Below are positions 43,783-53,883 of a stretch of 64,000 nt of DNA, piece after piece. Source of the stretch: an uncultured Clostridia bacterium (GTDB lineage Bacteria; Bacillota_A; Clostridia; TANB77; CAG-508); the NCBI GenBank assembly GCA_947625985.1, contig CANQQF010000003.1, positions 1 to 64,000 on the forward strand. Direction: 5' to 3'. A program made the position numbers and the translations under genes. How positions within the stretch are numbered: position 1 is the stretch's first letter; the number at the start of each line of letters is the position of its first letter. The notes under the pieces were generated by a model. That model had not been told where the DNA came from, made no database searches, and saw only the letters and a program-made list of their open reading frames with translations.

Positions 43783-46251
43783 TCACTCCTCTTCATTATC
43801 CTCTTCTTCTGAACCACCTGAAGATGTCGTTGTATTACTTGTTATATTACTTGTTGTGTTACTACTACTTGTGTTTGAAGTACTAGTTGAATTCGTATTG
43901 TTATTTGTAGTGTTTGTTCTCGATGTATTGCTTGTTGTTCTATTTGTATTAGCTGTATTTTCCTGAATGTTATTATTAGTTGTTGTATTTCTTGTTGTAT
44001 TTTTTGTTGTATTAGTAATGTTTTGTTCTCTCTCTTGTTGTGGTTCATTGTTAGGTGGCTCTTCTATTGGTTCACTACCTCTTTGAGGCTCTTCAGCATC
44101 AATATCTGAATTTATATTTGGAATTATACCACTTGGAATTGTATTTTCAGGTTTCTCTTGCTCATATTTACTACCACCATGTTTATCACATAAACCAGGT
44201 GATGTAAACCATAAGAAATTCTCAGTATATATATGAGAACAACCTGTTCTTGCAATTTTACCTGTTTCTGCACATATTACTCTAGAAACAACTGTATAAG
44301 GTTTTTCAAAAGTTGCACTATTAAGTCCTGCATGAATTCTAGACATTACATTTGCCCATATTAGTCCTGCTGGATTTCTTTTATTAAATTCAACTGTTTC
44401 ATTTTGATCATATCCAAACCAAGTTACTGCTGTATAATATGGTGTGAATCCACAAAGCCATCTATCATAGTTTTCGTCTGTTGTTCCTGTTTTTGCTGCC
44501 ACATCTACTCCTGATATTTTACAATAAGTCGCTGTTCCATTTGTTCCTTCAACTGGTTGCTTTAGAATATCTTTTATTATATATGCAACAGATTTAGAAA
44601 ATACCTTTTTTGTTTTTTGTTTTGCTTTAACAACGACTTTTCCATTTGGTTTTGTGACATCTTTATAAAACGTAGGCTCTATATATTTACCATCATTAGC
44701 AATTGTACTATAAGCACCAGCCATTTCTAATGGGCTAATTCCCTTATCTAAACCTCCTAATGAAAGTGGTAAATCTTTATCATTTTCAGTTAGCGATGTT
44801 ATACCCATTTTTTTCAAGTATCTTACAGACGTGCTAGGTCCTATTTCTTCCATCATTTCAACAAACGGTATATTCTGTGATGATTCTACTGCTCTTCTAA
44901 CTGTTATCTCTCCTAATGGTTTACTATAATCTGTTGGATGATAACCATTCTTAAAATCTTGTTCTGTATCATCATATATTGAAGCTGCAGTAAATTTTCT
45001 CTTTTTTATTCCTGGAACAAGTATAGCTAACGGTTTAGATGATGAACCCGTTTGTCTCATTGCCTGTGTTGCACGATTAAAAGGTCTAGCTTCTGTTTTT
45101 TCTCCAAGACCTCCTACACATGCAACGACTTGCCCAGTTTTATGATCCATTATTACCATTGCTGCTTGTGAAGAATCTCCCCCTTGTTTTGAGGGTATTC
45201 TATATTTGCTTTTTTCAAATTCAGTAACTGCTTGCTTTTGAATTGATGTATTCTGAGCACTATGTATTGTTAATCCTGCCATTTCAAGATAATTTTCTGC
45301 AAATGTTTCAGAAATGTTGTATTTTTTAGCAATATCCTCTGTTACTTCAGGTATTAAAGAATCTGTATGATAAGAATATAAAGGGGTTACATCTTGAATG
45401 TTTCCTTTAATGAAACCTAATCCTTTATCTACTTCACTTACTGATGAATTATATGTTTCTTCATTTATATATCCTAATTCTTTCATTTTTGATAAAACTG
45501 TTTTTGTTCTTTTAGAGATCTTTTCATCATTATCACTATCTGTAAACGGATTATACGAATTTGGCGAATTGTTTATTCCAGCTAAAAACGCACATTGTGC
45601 TATGCTTAATTGATCAACTGTTTTATTAAAATAGTATTTTGCTCCAGTTTGTACACCATATAAATTTGGCCCTACATATATTACATTTAAATATCCCTCT
45701 AATATTTCGTCTTTAGAAACTGCTGTTTCTAATTGTATTGCTTTCCACCATTCTTTTATTTTTCTTGTAACACTATCTGTTGAATCTCCTGTAAGATTTT
45801 TTACAAGTTGTTGTGTGATTGTACTTCCTCCATAAGAAGATGATCCAAAATGAAATATATATGATAGTGTTGCAGAAGCGGTTCTTTTTATATCTATCCC
45901 ATGATGTTTATAAAAACGTTCATCTTCTATAGCAACATATGCATTTTTTAAATTTGTTGGAATTTTCGAAGTAGTTAGTTTCTTTTTTTCTTCTCCTAAT
46001 TTTGCAATAGTATTTCCCTCAGTATCTACTACAATAGAATTTTCATTTTTCAACATATCTTTAGCTAAAGTTTTCCATTTGTGTGCATCTAATCCGATTT
46101 TTATACCAAAAATTAAAGCAATTATAAATAAAACTATAATAATTCTTTTCTTTATATTTGTTTTTTTGTTTTCATCTTGTTCAGTTTTAACTTTTTGTTC
46201 AGTTTTAACTTTCTTAAACCTATTTAATTTCTTAAATATATCTAATTTTAT
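43783..46251 (-). CDS. Class A penicillin-binding protein with non-standard start
   Basis: Bifunctional peptidoglycan synthase: glycosyltransferase domain (EDERFYKHHGID, GGSTITQQLVKNL) and transpeptidase domain with SxxK (TGSSSKP), SxN (SSQN) and KTGT. A C-terminal Asn/Thr-rich tail of about 130 residues follows. The first ATG (46056) falls after the membrane anchor. The frame is open upstream and encodes a basic stretch and the helix RIIIVLFIIALIFGIKIGL back to about 46251, with no ATG, GTG or TTG. A promoter at 46288-46316 supports the longer form. ATA 46251, close to GAGGGAG, is the best start candidate. It is paralogous to the PBP at 56967-59549. Confidence 0.85.
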   Translation of the reverse strand: MKLDIFKKLNRFKKVKTEQKVKTEQDENKKTNIKKRIIIVLFIIALIFGIKIGLDAHKWKTLAKDMLKNENSIVVDTEGNTIAKLGEEKKKLTTSKIPTNLKNAYVAIEDERFYKHHGIDIKRTASATLSYIFHFGSSSYGGSTITQQLVKNLTGDSTDSVTRKIKEWWKAIQLETAVSKDEILEGYLNVIYVGPNLYGVQTGAKYYFNKTVDQLSIAQCAFLAGINNSPNSYNPFTDSDNDEKISKRTKTVLSKMKELGYINEETYNSSVSEVDKGLGFIKGNIQDVTPLYSYHTDSLIPEVTEDIAKKYNISETFAENYLEMAGLTIHSAQNTSIQKQAVTEFEKSKYRIPSKQGGDSSQAAMVIMDHKTGQVVACVGGLGEKTEARPFNRATQAMRQTGSSSKPLAILVPGIKKRKFTAASIYDDTEQDFKNGYHPTDYSKPLGEITVRRAVESSQNIPFVEMMEEIGPSTSVRYLKKMGITSLTENDKDLPLSLGGLDKGISPLEMAGAYSTIANDGKYIEPTFYKDVTKPNGKVVVKAKQKTKKVFSKSVAYIIKDILKQPVEGTNGTATYCKISGVDVAAKTGTTDENYDRWLCGFTPYYTAVTWFGYDQNETVEFNKRNPAGLIWANVMSRIHAGLNSATFEKPYTVVSRVICAETGKIARTGCSHIYTENFLWFTSPGLCDKHGGSKYEQEKPENTIPSGIIPNINSDIDAEEPQRGSEPIEEPPNNEPQQEREQNITNTTKNTTRNTTTNNNIQENTANTNRTTSNTSRTNTTNNNTNSTSTSNTSSSNTTSNITSNTTTSSGGSEEEDNEEE

Positions 46252-46287
46252 GACTCTCCCTCTTTTCTCCTTTTCGTTCTGTACCCT

Positions 46288-46316
46288 AGTATATCATATT
46301 TTCATATATATAACAA
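46288..46316 (-). promoter_or_regulatory. Promoter of the PBP-amidoligase operon
   Basis: On the minus strand TTGTTA (46316-46311), a 17-base spacer and TATACT (46293-46288). Transcription would start near 46281, giving a leader of about 30 bases to the presumed ATA start. It is divergent from the plus-strand gene at 46404. Confidence 0.6.
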
Positions 46317-46403
46317 ATTTTCTACTTTATTAAAAAAAATATTGCTATTAATAAAATTATAATATATAATATAATAGATTACAAAAGATTTAGGGGGTAC
46401 AAA

Positions 46404-47495
46404 ATGTTTGTATATAATTTTAAGGAAAATAAATTACCCGATATTTCTAATTTACAAAAAAATATAGATACTGAATTATTTATATTAGAAAATCAAATAA
46501 GTACTACTGATGAGCGTGAAGATGAAATATACAGGAATTTTATAAATTTATCTATATATAAATATCTTTCTTTTAAAAATGCATTTATTTTAAGTGATTT
46601 TAATAATGCATTTTCATCAACGAGCGAAATGTTGGAAAAATTAAAAACTCAAAAAATCAAACTTGAAGCTCTAAAAAGATTTGTTGATAAAACTAATTTG
46701 GATGAAAATTTTGATCAAAAAAAATTTTTATCAGAAATACAAGAGCTATTAACAGACTACTATGAATATAGAAATATTGTTCAAAAACAATTTGTTATTG
46801 AAAATAAAAATATAGATAAGTTATTAAGGATATTAGATAAATTCAACTTTACCCACCCTGAGCAACAAACGGAAACAGAAACTGAAACAGATAAAAATAA
46901 TAAAAAGACAGAAAAATTTGATAAAGAAAAAGTAGAAGTAAAAAAGTTTATACCTCTAGATAATAAAAATGAGAAAACAGAAACAGCAAATATTATTCAA
47001 GAAAAAATTAAAGATAAAAAAAATAATAAAAAAGTGAATCATAAAAAAGACGAAGAAGAAAATATTAAAGAAAGCCCAATATATAAAGAAGTAGCTGATA
47101 ATCGTTCTCTAATTATTTCAGAAAAAGATGATAAAGTATATCTTCCTTATTATGCTTCAGATATTCAACAATCTTTATTAAAATCTAACTATGAAACTTG
47201 TGATGAATTAATAGAAAATGACTATATATTTCCTCTAAAAAAATATAAAAGCCCTATTGTTTCAAGATTTAGAGAAGGTTTTAAATTAATGCGTGAAAAA
47301 GAATATGAATCTTTTGGTACTTCTGTCGCATTTGGATTAAAATTGATGAATAATTATAAATTACATCCTGCTGTAATAAGTGCTTGTAGAAATATTCATG
47401 AGCTAAATAGCTTTTTAGATTATTTAGAAGATGGATCAATAGGTAGTTTTGATATATTTGATATAAAATTTGATGTTACACCAGTAGAGAAATAA
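46404..47495 (+). CDS. Uncharacterised conserved-looking protein
   Basis: 363 residues, ATG with TAGGGGG upstream. An N-terminal helical domain (about 1-150) is followed by a Lys/Glu/Asn/Thr-rich linker (about 150-235) and a compact C-terminal domain with KVYLPYYASDIQQSLLKS, CDELIENDYIFPL and HPAVISACRNIHELNSFL. No catalytic motif or membrane helix is seen. The C-terminal pattern looks like a helical partner-binding domain. It has its own terminator and stands before the tyrosine recombinase gene but is probably transcribed separately. Function unknown. Confidence 0.65.
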   Translation: MFVYNFKENKLPDISNLQKNIDTELFILENQISTTDEREDEIYRNFINLSIYKYLSFKNAFILSDFNNAFSSTSEMLEKLKTQKIKLEALKRFVDKTNLDENFDQKKFLSEIQELLTDYYEYRNIVQKQFVIENKNIDKLLRILDKFNFTHPEQQTETETETDKNNKKTEKFDKEKVEVKKFIPLDNKNEKTETANIIQEKIKDKKNNKKVNHKKDEEENIKESPIYKEVADNRSLIISEKDDKVYLPYYASDIQQSLLKSNYETCDELIENDYIFPLKKYKSPIVSRFREGFKLMREKEYESFGTSVAFGLKLMNNYKLHPAVISACRNIHELNSFLDYLEDGSIGSFDIFDIKFDVTPVEK

Positions 47496-47512
47496 ATATA
47501 TAATATACAGAA

Positions 47513-47549
47513 AAGCAGTTTTGTCATAAGCAAACTGCTTTAATTTTTA
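47513..47549 (+). terminator. Rho-independent terminator
   Basis: AAAGCAGTTT (47513-47522) pairs with AAACTGCTTT (47533-47542), followed by AATTTTTAAT. It separates the unknown gene from the recombinase gene. Confidence 0.75.
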
Positions 47550-47568
47550 ATAGAGGAGGTTTTTATAA

Positions 47569-48549
47569 ATGATAAAACCAGAAAATAATCCTAATTTTGT
47601 AAATTCTTTTTTAGATTATTCAACAACAATTCTAAATAAATCTCCTAATTCTATAAAAGAATATAATTATGATATAAATATGTTTTTAAAATTTTTAAAA
47701 ATACATTTTCATATGACAAATGAAGAAGATTTTTCAAAAATATCTGTACAAGATTTTACGATAGACGATTTAAAAAAAGTAAAGTTAGATGATATACATG
47801 CCTTTCTTGCATACCTTACGAATACTTATCATAGCAAAGCTGCAACTAGGGCACGTAAGGTTTCAAGTATACGCATATTTTTCAAATATTTAACTCAAAA
47901 AACTAACTTACTTGAAATAAACCCTGCTCAAAATCTGGAAACTCCAAAACTCGATAAACGTTTACCAAAATATCTAACTTTAGAAGATAGTAAAAAGCTG
48001 CTAACAATCACTGCTAATGAAGATAATAGAAATGAAAAAAGAGATTTCGCAATAATCACATTGTTTTTAAACTGTGGTATGCGTCTTTCAGAATTAGTCG
48101 GAATTAATATTCCTGATATAAATTTTAGCGAATGTAGTATGACTGTAATTGGTAAAGGTAATAAAGAAAGAACTATATATTTAAATAAAGCTTGTATGAA
48201 AGCTATTCAAGAATATATAGAAGTTAGACCAAAACAAAATATTAAATCTACTAAGAATTCTAAAAATGCTCTATTTCTTAGTGAACGTCTAGAAAGAATT
48301 AGCAACAGAACCGTTCAACATATTGTAAATAAAGAATTAAGACTTGCAGGTTTAGATACTAAAAAATATTCTGTTCATAAATTAAGACATACAGCAGCAA
48401 CTCTTATGTATCAATATGGTAATGTTGATGTCAGGGCATTACAAGAATTATTAGGACATGAAAGTATTTCAACAACTCAAATATATACACATGTTAGCCA
48501 TGAACAAGCACGTGACGCGGTTGAAAAAAATCCATTAGCCAATTTATAA
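47569..48549 (+). CDS. Tyrosine recombinase, XerC/XerD type
   Basis: 326 residues, ATG with AGAGGAGG upstream. The N-terminal SAM-like domain (1-115) is followed by the catalytic domain with Arg in GMRLSEL, Lys in GKGNKER, His-x-x-Arg in HKLRHTA, His in LGHES and the Tyr nucleophile in TTQIYTHV. Length and C-terminus (HEQARDAVEKNPLA) agree with chromosomal XerC/D that resolve chromosome dimers at dif. No flanking attachment repeats or cargo were seen, so it is not assigned to an integrative element. Whether it is XerC or XerD cannot be decided here. Confidence 0.9.
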   Translation: MIKPENNPNFVNSFLDYSTTILNKSPNSIKEYNYDINMFLKFLKIHFHMTNEEDFSKISVQDFTIDDLKKVKLDDIHAFLAYLTNTYHSKAATRARKVSSIRIFFKYLTQKTNLLEINPAQNLETPKLDKRLPKYLTLEDSKKLLTITANEDNRNEKRDFAIITLFLNCGMRLSELVGINIPDINFSECSMTVIGKGNKERTIYLNKACMKAIQEYIEVRPKQNIKSTKNSKNALFLSERLERISNRTVQHIVNKELRLAGLDTKKYSVHKLRHTAATLMYQYGNVDVRALQELLGHESISTTQIYTHVSHEQARDAVEKNPLANL

Positions 48550-48584
48550 TAAATATACTGCAACTGATTCATATATCTCTTAAC

Positions 48585-48628
48585 AAAAAAGTCTTAGTTA
48601 ATACACTATTTATTAACTAAGATTTTTT
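48585..48628. terminator. Bidirectional terminator
   Basis: TCTTAGTTAAT (48592-48602) pairs perfectly with ATTAACTAAGA (48612-48622), flanked by six A's and six T's, so it serves both the recombinase gene and the converging Nudix gene. Confidence 0.85.
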
Positions 48629-48660
48629 AAGTAAGCAAAGTTTTCAGAAACTATATTTAT

Positions 48661-49212
48661 CTATTTTTCATACATAAAATAATGAAGTAATGCTATTGTT
48701 GTACTCGCATCCAAAATTTCATTTTTATCCAACATTTCCTTTAATTTATTTAATTTAACTTTAACAACTCTTATATCTTCAGTATCATCCAAATGTCTAT
48801 AAGTCTTCTCTAAATCTCTTGCTAAAAAAATAAGAGATCTTTCATTAGAATATCCAATTGAAGGATATTCGTAACGCATTAGTCTTATTTGATGAGCCCT
48901 ATACCCTGTTTCTTCTTCAAGTTCACGAATTGCTCCATCTTCTGATTTTTCTCCAGGCTCTATCATTCCGGCAGGTAAAGACAAAATAATTTTTCCGATA
49001 GGTGTGCGTGGTTCTTGTACCATAAGTACATTATCATTTTTATCTATTGCTAATACAATTGCTGCATCTCCGGCAAGTACATGTTCCCTATGTACCTTTT
49101 TTTTATCTCTTTCATTATAATAATTTAATTCCTCAACTACTATTCTTCTTCCTTCATAAACTTTCTTTCTGTCTAGCAACTTGTAATCTAATTCTTTAAA
49201 ATAATTTTCCAT
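48661..49212 (-). CDS. ADP-ribose pyrophosphatase (Nudix hydrolase)
   Basis: 183 residues. The Nudix box GMIEPGEKSEDGAIRELEEE followed by TGY is complete (GxxxxxE, REUxEExG). The YEGRRIVVEELNYYNERDKK start and LSLPAGMIEPGE context match NudF-type ADP-ribose diphosphatases, which release AMP and ribose 5-phosphate. AAGGAGGAAGAG precedes the ATG. It is a single-gene unit, divergent from dpaB. Confidence 0.92.
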   Translation of the reverse strand: MENYFKELDYKLLDRKKVYEGRRIVVEELNYYNERDKKKVHREHVLAGDAAIVLAIDKNDNVLMVQEPRTPIGKIILSLPAGMIEPGEKSEDGAIRELEEETGYRAHQIRLMRYEYPSIGYSNERSLIFLARDLEKTYRHLDDTEDIRVVKVKLNKLKEMLDKNEILDASTTIALLHYFMYEK

Positions 49213-49339
49213 CTCTTCCTCCTTTACCTTTCACATTATATCATATTTTTTTACTCATGCAAGTTTTTTATAATAATATCATAAATTTACATAACTTCAT
49301 ATTATATATAAATACTTTTTGGAAGGAGGAATTTAAAAT

Positions 49340-49918
49340 TTGATTGTTACTGGAAAAAAAATAGGATTTGTATTAACAGGTTCCTTCTGTACTTTTAAAA
49401 AAACTATTCCTAAGATAAAAGAATTAGTAAAAAAAGGTGCTGATGTAATACCTATAATGTCGTACAATAGTTATAATCTTGATACAAAATTTGGTAAAGC
49501 TAAAGATTTTATAGATGAAATTGAAGAAATAACAGGAAAAGAAATTATCCATTCAATTCAAGATGCTGAACCAATTGGTCCTAAGAAATTAACAGATCTT
49601 ATGATTGTAGCTCCATGTTCAGGAAATACAATGGCTAAACTTGCTAATGATATAATTGATGGTCCTAGTACTATGGCAGTTAAGTCTCACTTACGTAATG
49701 ATTTACCTGTTGTTATTGCTACATCAACTAATAATGGTCTTGGTGCCAATTTAGTCAATATAGGAAAATTACTTGTAAGAAAACACTATTATTTTGTACC
49801 TTTTAGACAAGATAATCCAATTACAAAACCTCGATCAATAGTATTTGACCCTGAATATTTAATTAAAACAGCAGAATATGCATTAGATGGAGAACAAATA
49901 AGTCCAATTTTATTATAA
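49340..49918 (+). CDS. dpaB: Dipicolinate synthase subunit B
   Basis: 192 residues from TTG 49340, which has GGAAGGAGG ten bases upstream; no ATG suits. KKIGFVLTGSFCTFKKTIP, MIVAPCSGNTMAKLANDI and DGPSTMAVKSHLRN match the flavoprotein-fold DpaB (SpoVFB), which with DpaA makes dipicolinic acid in the sporulating mother cell. It supports an endospore-forming host. The usual dpaA partner gene is not adjacent on either side, so dpaA lies elsewhere or another enzyme (as in EtfA-dependent clostridia) supplies dipicolinate. Confidence 0.93.
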   Translation: MIVTGKKIGFVLTGSFCTFKKTIPKIKELVKKGADVIPIMSYNSYNLDTKFGKAKDFIDEIEEITGKEIIHSIQDAEPIGPKKLTDLMIVAPCSGNTMAKLANDIIDGPSTMAVKSHLRNDLPVVIATSTNNGLGANLVNIGKLLVRKHYYFVPFRQDNPITKPRSIVFDPEYLIKTAEYALDGEQISPILL

Positions 49919-49972
49919 GAAAAATGGTATTTCACCACTCTACATCAATTTAACTTATTTTGTTATACGTAA

Positions 49973-50004
49973 AAAACGGAGAAATAATTTCTCCGTTTTA
50001 TTTA
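49973..50004. terminator. Bidirectional terminator between dpaB and purA
   Basis: AAAACGGAGAAAT (49973-49985) and ATTTCTCCGTTTT (49987-49999) are a near-perfect palindrome with A- and T-runs on both sides. The stop codons of the two convergent genes flank it. Confidence 0.85.
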
Positions 50005-50011
50005 ACTGCAT

Positions 50012-51283
<1,272 letters not shown>

Positions 51284-51374
51284 TTAAATAAATTTTATTT
51301 TTTATACCTCCTTTTACATATGAATTATATCAAAGCATAAATAATTTGTCATCTTTTTATAAAAAAAACAAAAA

Positions 51375-51403
51375 AAAGAGTCACTATTTTATAGCAACTC
51401 TTT
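51375..51403 (-). terminator. Rho-independent terminator
   Basis: AAAGAGTcaCTAT (51375-51387) pairs with ATAGcaACTCTTT (51391-51403); on the minus strand TTTTTTTTG follows. It closes the small gene at 51411. Confidence 0.75.
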
Positions 51404-51410
51404 AAATAAA

Positions 51411-51728
51411 TTAATCATCAGCATGAACTCGAAAACTTTTAGTTTCAACGTCCCAATCATATTGGCGATACGGTCCTCTCTTTTTTGGAAAAATTTCCCT
51501 AGTACGGAAATACTTTTCAAAGTTTTGGTCATACTTAATCGCAGCATTTTTAAAATTTTCTAAATCTTCTTCAGTAGACTTTTCAGACCTTTCGAGGTTT
51601 TTATAATACGTATAAAACGCATCATACATTATTTCCTGACGTTCCTTATAACTAGACATTTCATAATCAATATTAAGCCGTTTATTTGTAACAATTTCCT
51701 TAACTATTTGATTATATTTATTTTTCAT
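51411..51728 (-). CDS. Small uncharacterised protein
   Basis: 105 residues, ATG with CAAGGAGAAG upstream. It is soluble and helical with a YKERQEIMYDAFYTYYKNLE helix, and ends in a basic-aromatic stretch KKRGPYRQYDWDVETKSFRV. GC is slightly higher than in the neighbours. No Cys, membrane helix or known motif. It is a single-gene unit with its own terminator. Function unknown. Confidence 0.6.
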   Translation of the reverse strand: MKNKYNQIVKEIVTNKRLNIDYEMSSYKERQEIMYDAFYTYYKNLERSEKSTEEDLENFKNAAIKYDQNFEKYFRTREIFPKKRGPYRQYDWDVETKSFRVHADD

Positions 51729-51842
51729 AACTTCTCCTTGTTATATTTATAAATTTAGTACACGGTCGAATTTTTAATTCAAGGATTATCAACAATAAAC
51801 TTTCTATATTATAACATGCTTAACATAATTTTTCAAGTATTT

Positions 51843-52397
51843 TTAAGAAACTTTAACATATTTTCTTTTTTTATGTCTATGTTTAATAATTTCTCTAGTT
51901 GTTATATCATAAAGAACATATAAACATATTACAAATGCTAGTACTGTTATCATACCTCTAGTTGTTCTAACATAATTTATTACTGTACCTAATATAGGAA
52001 CTGTAAATATATATTTACCCTGAATTTGAGAATATGTTACTAAATTCTTATCTTTTACCTTATTCTTATCTCCTTTGGTTTCATAAAAATAGTTATCGCC
52101 AACACGCTTTACCTTTGTTACTCTATGTGTTATAATTATATTTTCATATTTATATGAAATTATATCTCCTACTTTTATATCTTCAGCTTTAATTTTTTTT
52201 GTAATTATTATATCATTAACCGGTAATTTGGGTTCCATACTTCCTGATGACATTATGAAAGGTGTAAAACCTAAAAAGTCTGGAACAACTTCACTGTCTG
52301 ATTTAGCCTTTGAAATCAAAGTAATATTGATAATAATCATAGCAACTAAAAATATAATGATTAACCATTTTATGATTTTTTTTATTTTTTTTAACAT
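51843..52397 (-). CDS. sipW: Signal peptidase I, SipW/ER type
   Basis: 184 residues. The N-terminal membrane helix (KWLIIIFLVAMIIINITLI) is followed by the nucleophile Ser in FIMSSGSMEP. Where most bacterial enzymes have a Lys base, this one has His in IITHRVTKV, the mark of the SipW/ER-type subgroup. GDKN and a second helix near the C-terminus (MITVLAFVICLYVLYDI) complete the fold. SipW enzymes process biofilm or spore-associated secreted proteins. The gene begins 19 bases after the MFS gene on the same strand and may share its transcript. Confidence 0.9.
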   Translation of the reverse strand: MLKKIKKIIKWLIIIFLVAMIIINITLISKAKSDSEVVPDFLGFTPFIMSSGSMEPKLPVNDIIITKKIKAEDIKVGDIISYKYENIIITHRVTKVKRVGDNYFYETKGDKNKVKDKNLVTYSQIQGKYIFTVPILGTVINYVRTTRGMITVLAFVICLYVLYDITTREIIKHRHKKRKYVKVS

Positions 52398-52416
52398 TAT
52401 CTTTACATTCCTTAAT

Positions 52417-53763
52417 TTATTTTTTTAATTCTTTTTCTTTCGGTTTAGGTTTTCGAATACTATATTTTACATCTTCTTTAGTATAGTGTTCAGGTTTTAG
52501 TCCAACTCTGTCTTTCATATAATCTAAAGTTAAAACAATTGCTATTGTAGACAAACAACCAATAATTATAAAGGTATTTGCTGTTGTAGTAATTTTAAGC
52601 AACATTGAACATGTAAAAGTAAATATAGCTACTGCTAAATTTGCAGTTAAATTCTTAAATGCAGATATTTTAGAACGTATTTTTTTATTTGTAAAATTAT
52701 TTAAATATCTTGACATTAATCCCATAAAAGGTCCCCTAACACATTGTTGTATAAAAAATAATAAAACAACTAATATCAAAGATGAGTTTGATAACGAATC
52801 TTTACCTACAAATCCTACTATTATACATGAAAATACTACTGGTATTGATAAAACTTGTAAAGTTCTATTTTTAAATAATTTTTGTATTTTATCCTGATAT
52901 CGCGCTAGTACTCCTGCACCTATTTCTAATAAAGCAAAAATTATTCCGAACCATGCTTCAGGAACCATCATCTCTTTAAGCAGACTACTCCTTAAATTTA
53001 TGACACCTATAATTACTCCTGTGAATAAAGCATTAAATATAAATAAACTTTTTACCCTTTTGGATTTTTTAAAAAATTCAAAAGCCTCTTTCAATTGACT
53101 TCCATATTCTTTTAATGATATTGATTGAATTCTATCTTCTACCATTGTTGTATGGTTAAACTTTAGTGTTAATATTGTTGACATTAAACAAGTTATAAAG
53201 CATAAGACCATTGGTATGTAACCATTAATGGCAAATGTAAATCCTGCTATTATTGAAGAAATTGCATCAAAATAAAAGAAATTTGATGATGCCTTTGCAT
53301 CAATTTTTGAAAAAAGCTTTCCTCTTATTATATGGGATGGAAGTGATTCATATAAAATATTATTTTCACATAAGGTTTTTATTGTATATCCAAGTGCATA
53401 AATAAACTGGATTATTAACAATTGATAATAACTCTTCATAAATATCATTGCTAAAATGCTTACAGAGTAAAGAAAACTTCCTATTATCAAACTATTTCTT
53501 TTTCCAATCCTATCTATTAACCATGTTGCAGGTATTTGCCAAAATGTATTTGCTAGAGTATAAAATGTATCAGCAAATAATGCTTGTGAAGGAGTAAATC
53601 CTTTTACTTGAGTTAAAAATAAGAATAATATTGGATAATAAAATAATAAGTCCCATGAAATCATTCTATAAAAAGGAAATATTTTCACATTTTTCTTTTT
53701 CTTTTTATATGCTTTTACTTTTCGCTTTCTAATTTTTTCTTTATTTTCTTTTCCTTTGTCCAT
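52417..53763 (-). CDS. MFS transporter
   Basis: 448 residues with 12 predicted helices after a 30-residue Lys-rich start (KRKVKAYKKKKKNVK). DRIGKRNSLIIGSF between helices 2 and 3 is the MFS loop motif, and FFIQQCVRGPFMGLMSRYLN lies in the second half. The layout matches drug-type exporters or permeases of unknown substrate. The ribosome site GGAG is 33 bases from the ATG; between them a six-codon ORF and a hairpin intervene (53772-53792), which suggests translational control. The sipW gene follows. Confidence 0.85.
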   Translation of the reverse strand: MDKGKENKEKIRKRKVKAYKKKKKNVKIFPFYRMISWDLLFYYPILFLFLTQVKGFTPSQALFADTFYTLANTFWQIPATWLIDRIGKRNSLIIGSFLYSVSILAMIFMKSYYQLLIIQFIYALGYTIKTLCENNILYESLPSHIIRGKLFSKIDAKASSNFFYFDAISSIIAGFTFAINGYIPMVLCFITCLMSTILTLKFNHTTMVEDRIQSISLKEYGSQLKEAFEFFKKSKRVKSLFIFNALFTGVIIGVINLRSSLLKEMMVPEAWFGIIFALLEIGAGVLARYQDKIQKLFKNRTLQVLSIPVVFSCIIVGFVGKDSLSNSSLILVVLLFFIQQCVRGPFMGLMSRYLNNFTNKKIRSKISAFKNLTANLAVAIFTFTCSMLLKITTTANTFIIIGCLSTIAIVLTLDYMKDRVGLKPEHYTKEDVKYSIRKPKPKEKELKK

Positions 53764-53771
53764 TATTTATA

Positions 53772-53792
53772 TTATGTTAGTTTTTCTAACAT
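53772..53792 (-). promoter_or_regulatory. Possible leader peptide and hairpin before the MFS gene
   Basis: AAGGAG is followed by ATG TTA GAA AAA CTA ACA TAA (MLEKLT, stop). The same bases form the hairpin ATTATGTTAG/CTAACATAAT (53771-53780 with 53786-53795, loop TTTTT). The MFS ATG comes eight bases after the leader stop without its own ribosome site. Confidence 0.45.
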
Positions 53793-53883
53793 AATTCTCC
53801 TTTCTTTATCTTTAAGTACGTGTAATAAATTTCTTTTTTCTACATAAACTAAATAAAAATTATTTTGTTTATGGAGTATTATT

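Noticed and set aside
43842..44048. Second minus-strand frame inside the PBP tail
   Set aside because: It is a shadow of the Asn/Thr-rich low-complexity tail.
47569..48549. Tyrosine recombinase as integrase of a mobile element
   Set aside because: No attachment repeats, tRNA target or mobility genes; it matches chromosomal XerC/D length and ending.
49299..49307. CATATTATA before dpaB as a sigma-K -10 element
   Set aside because: No matching -35 at the right distance, and such strings are frequent in this AT-rich DNA.
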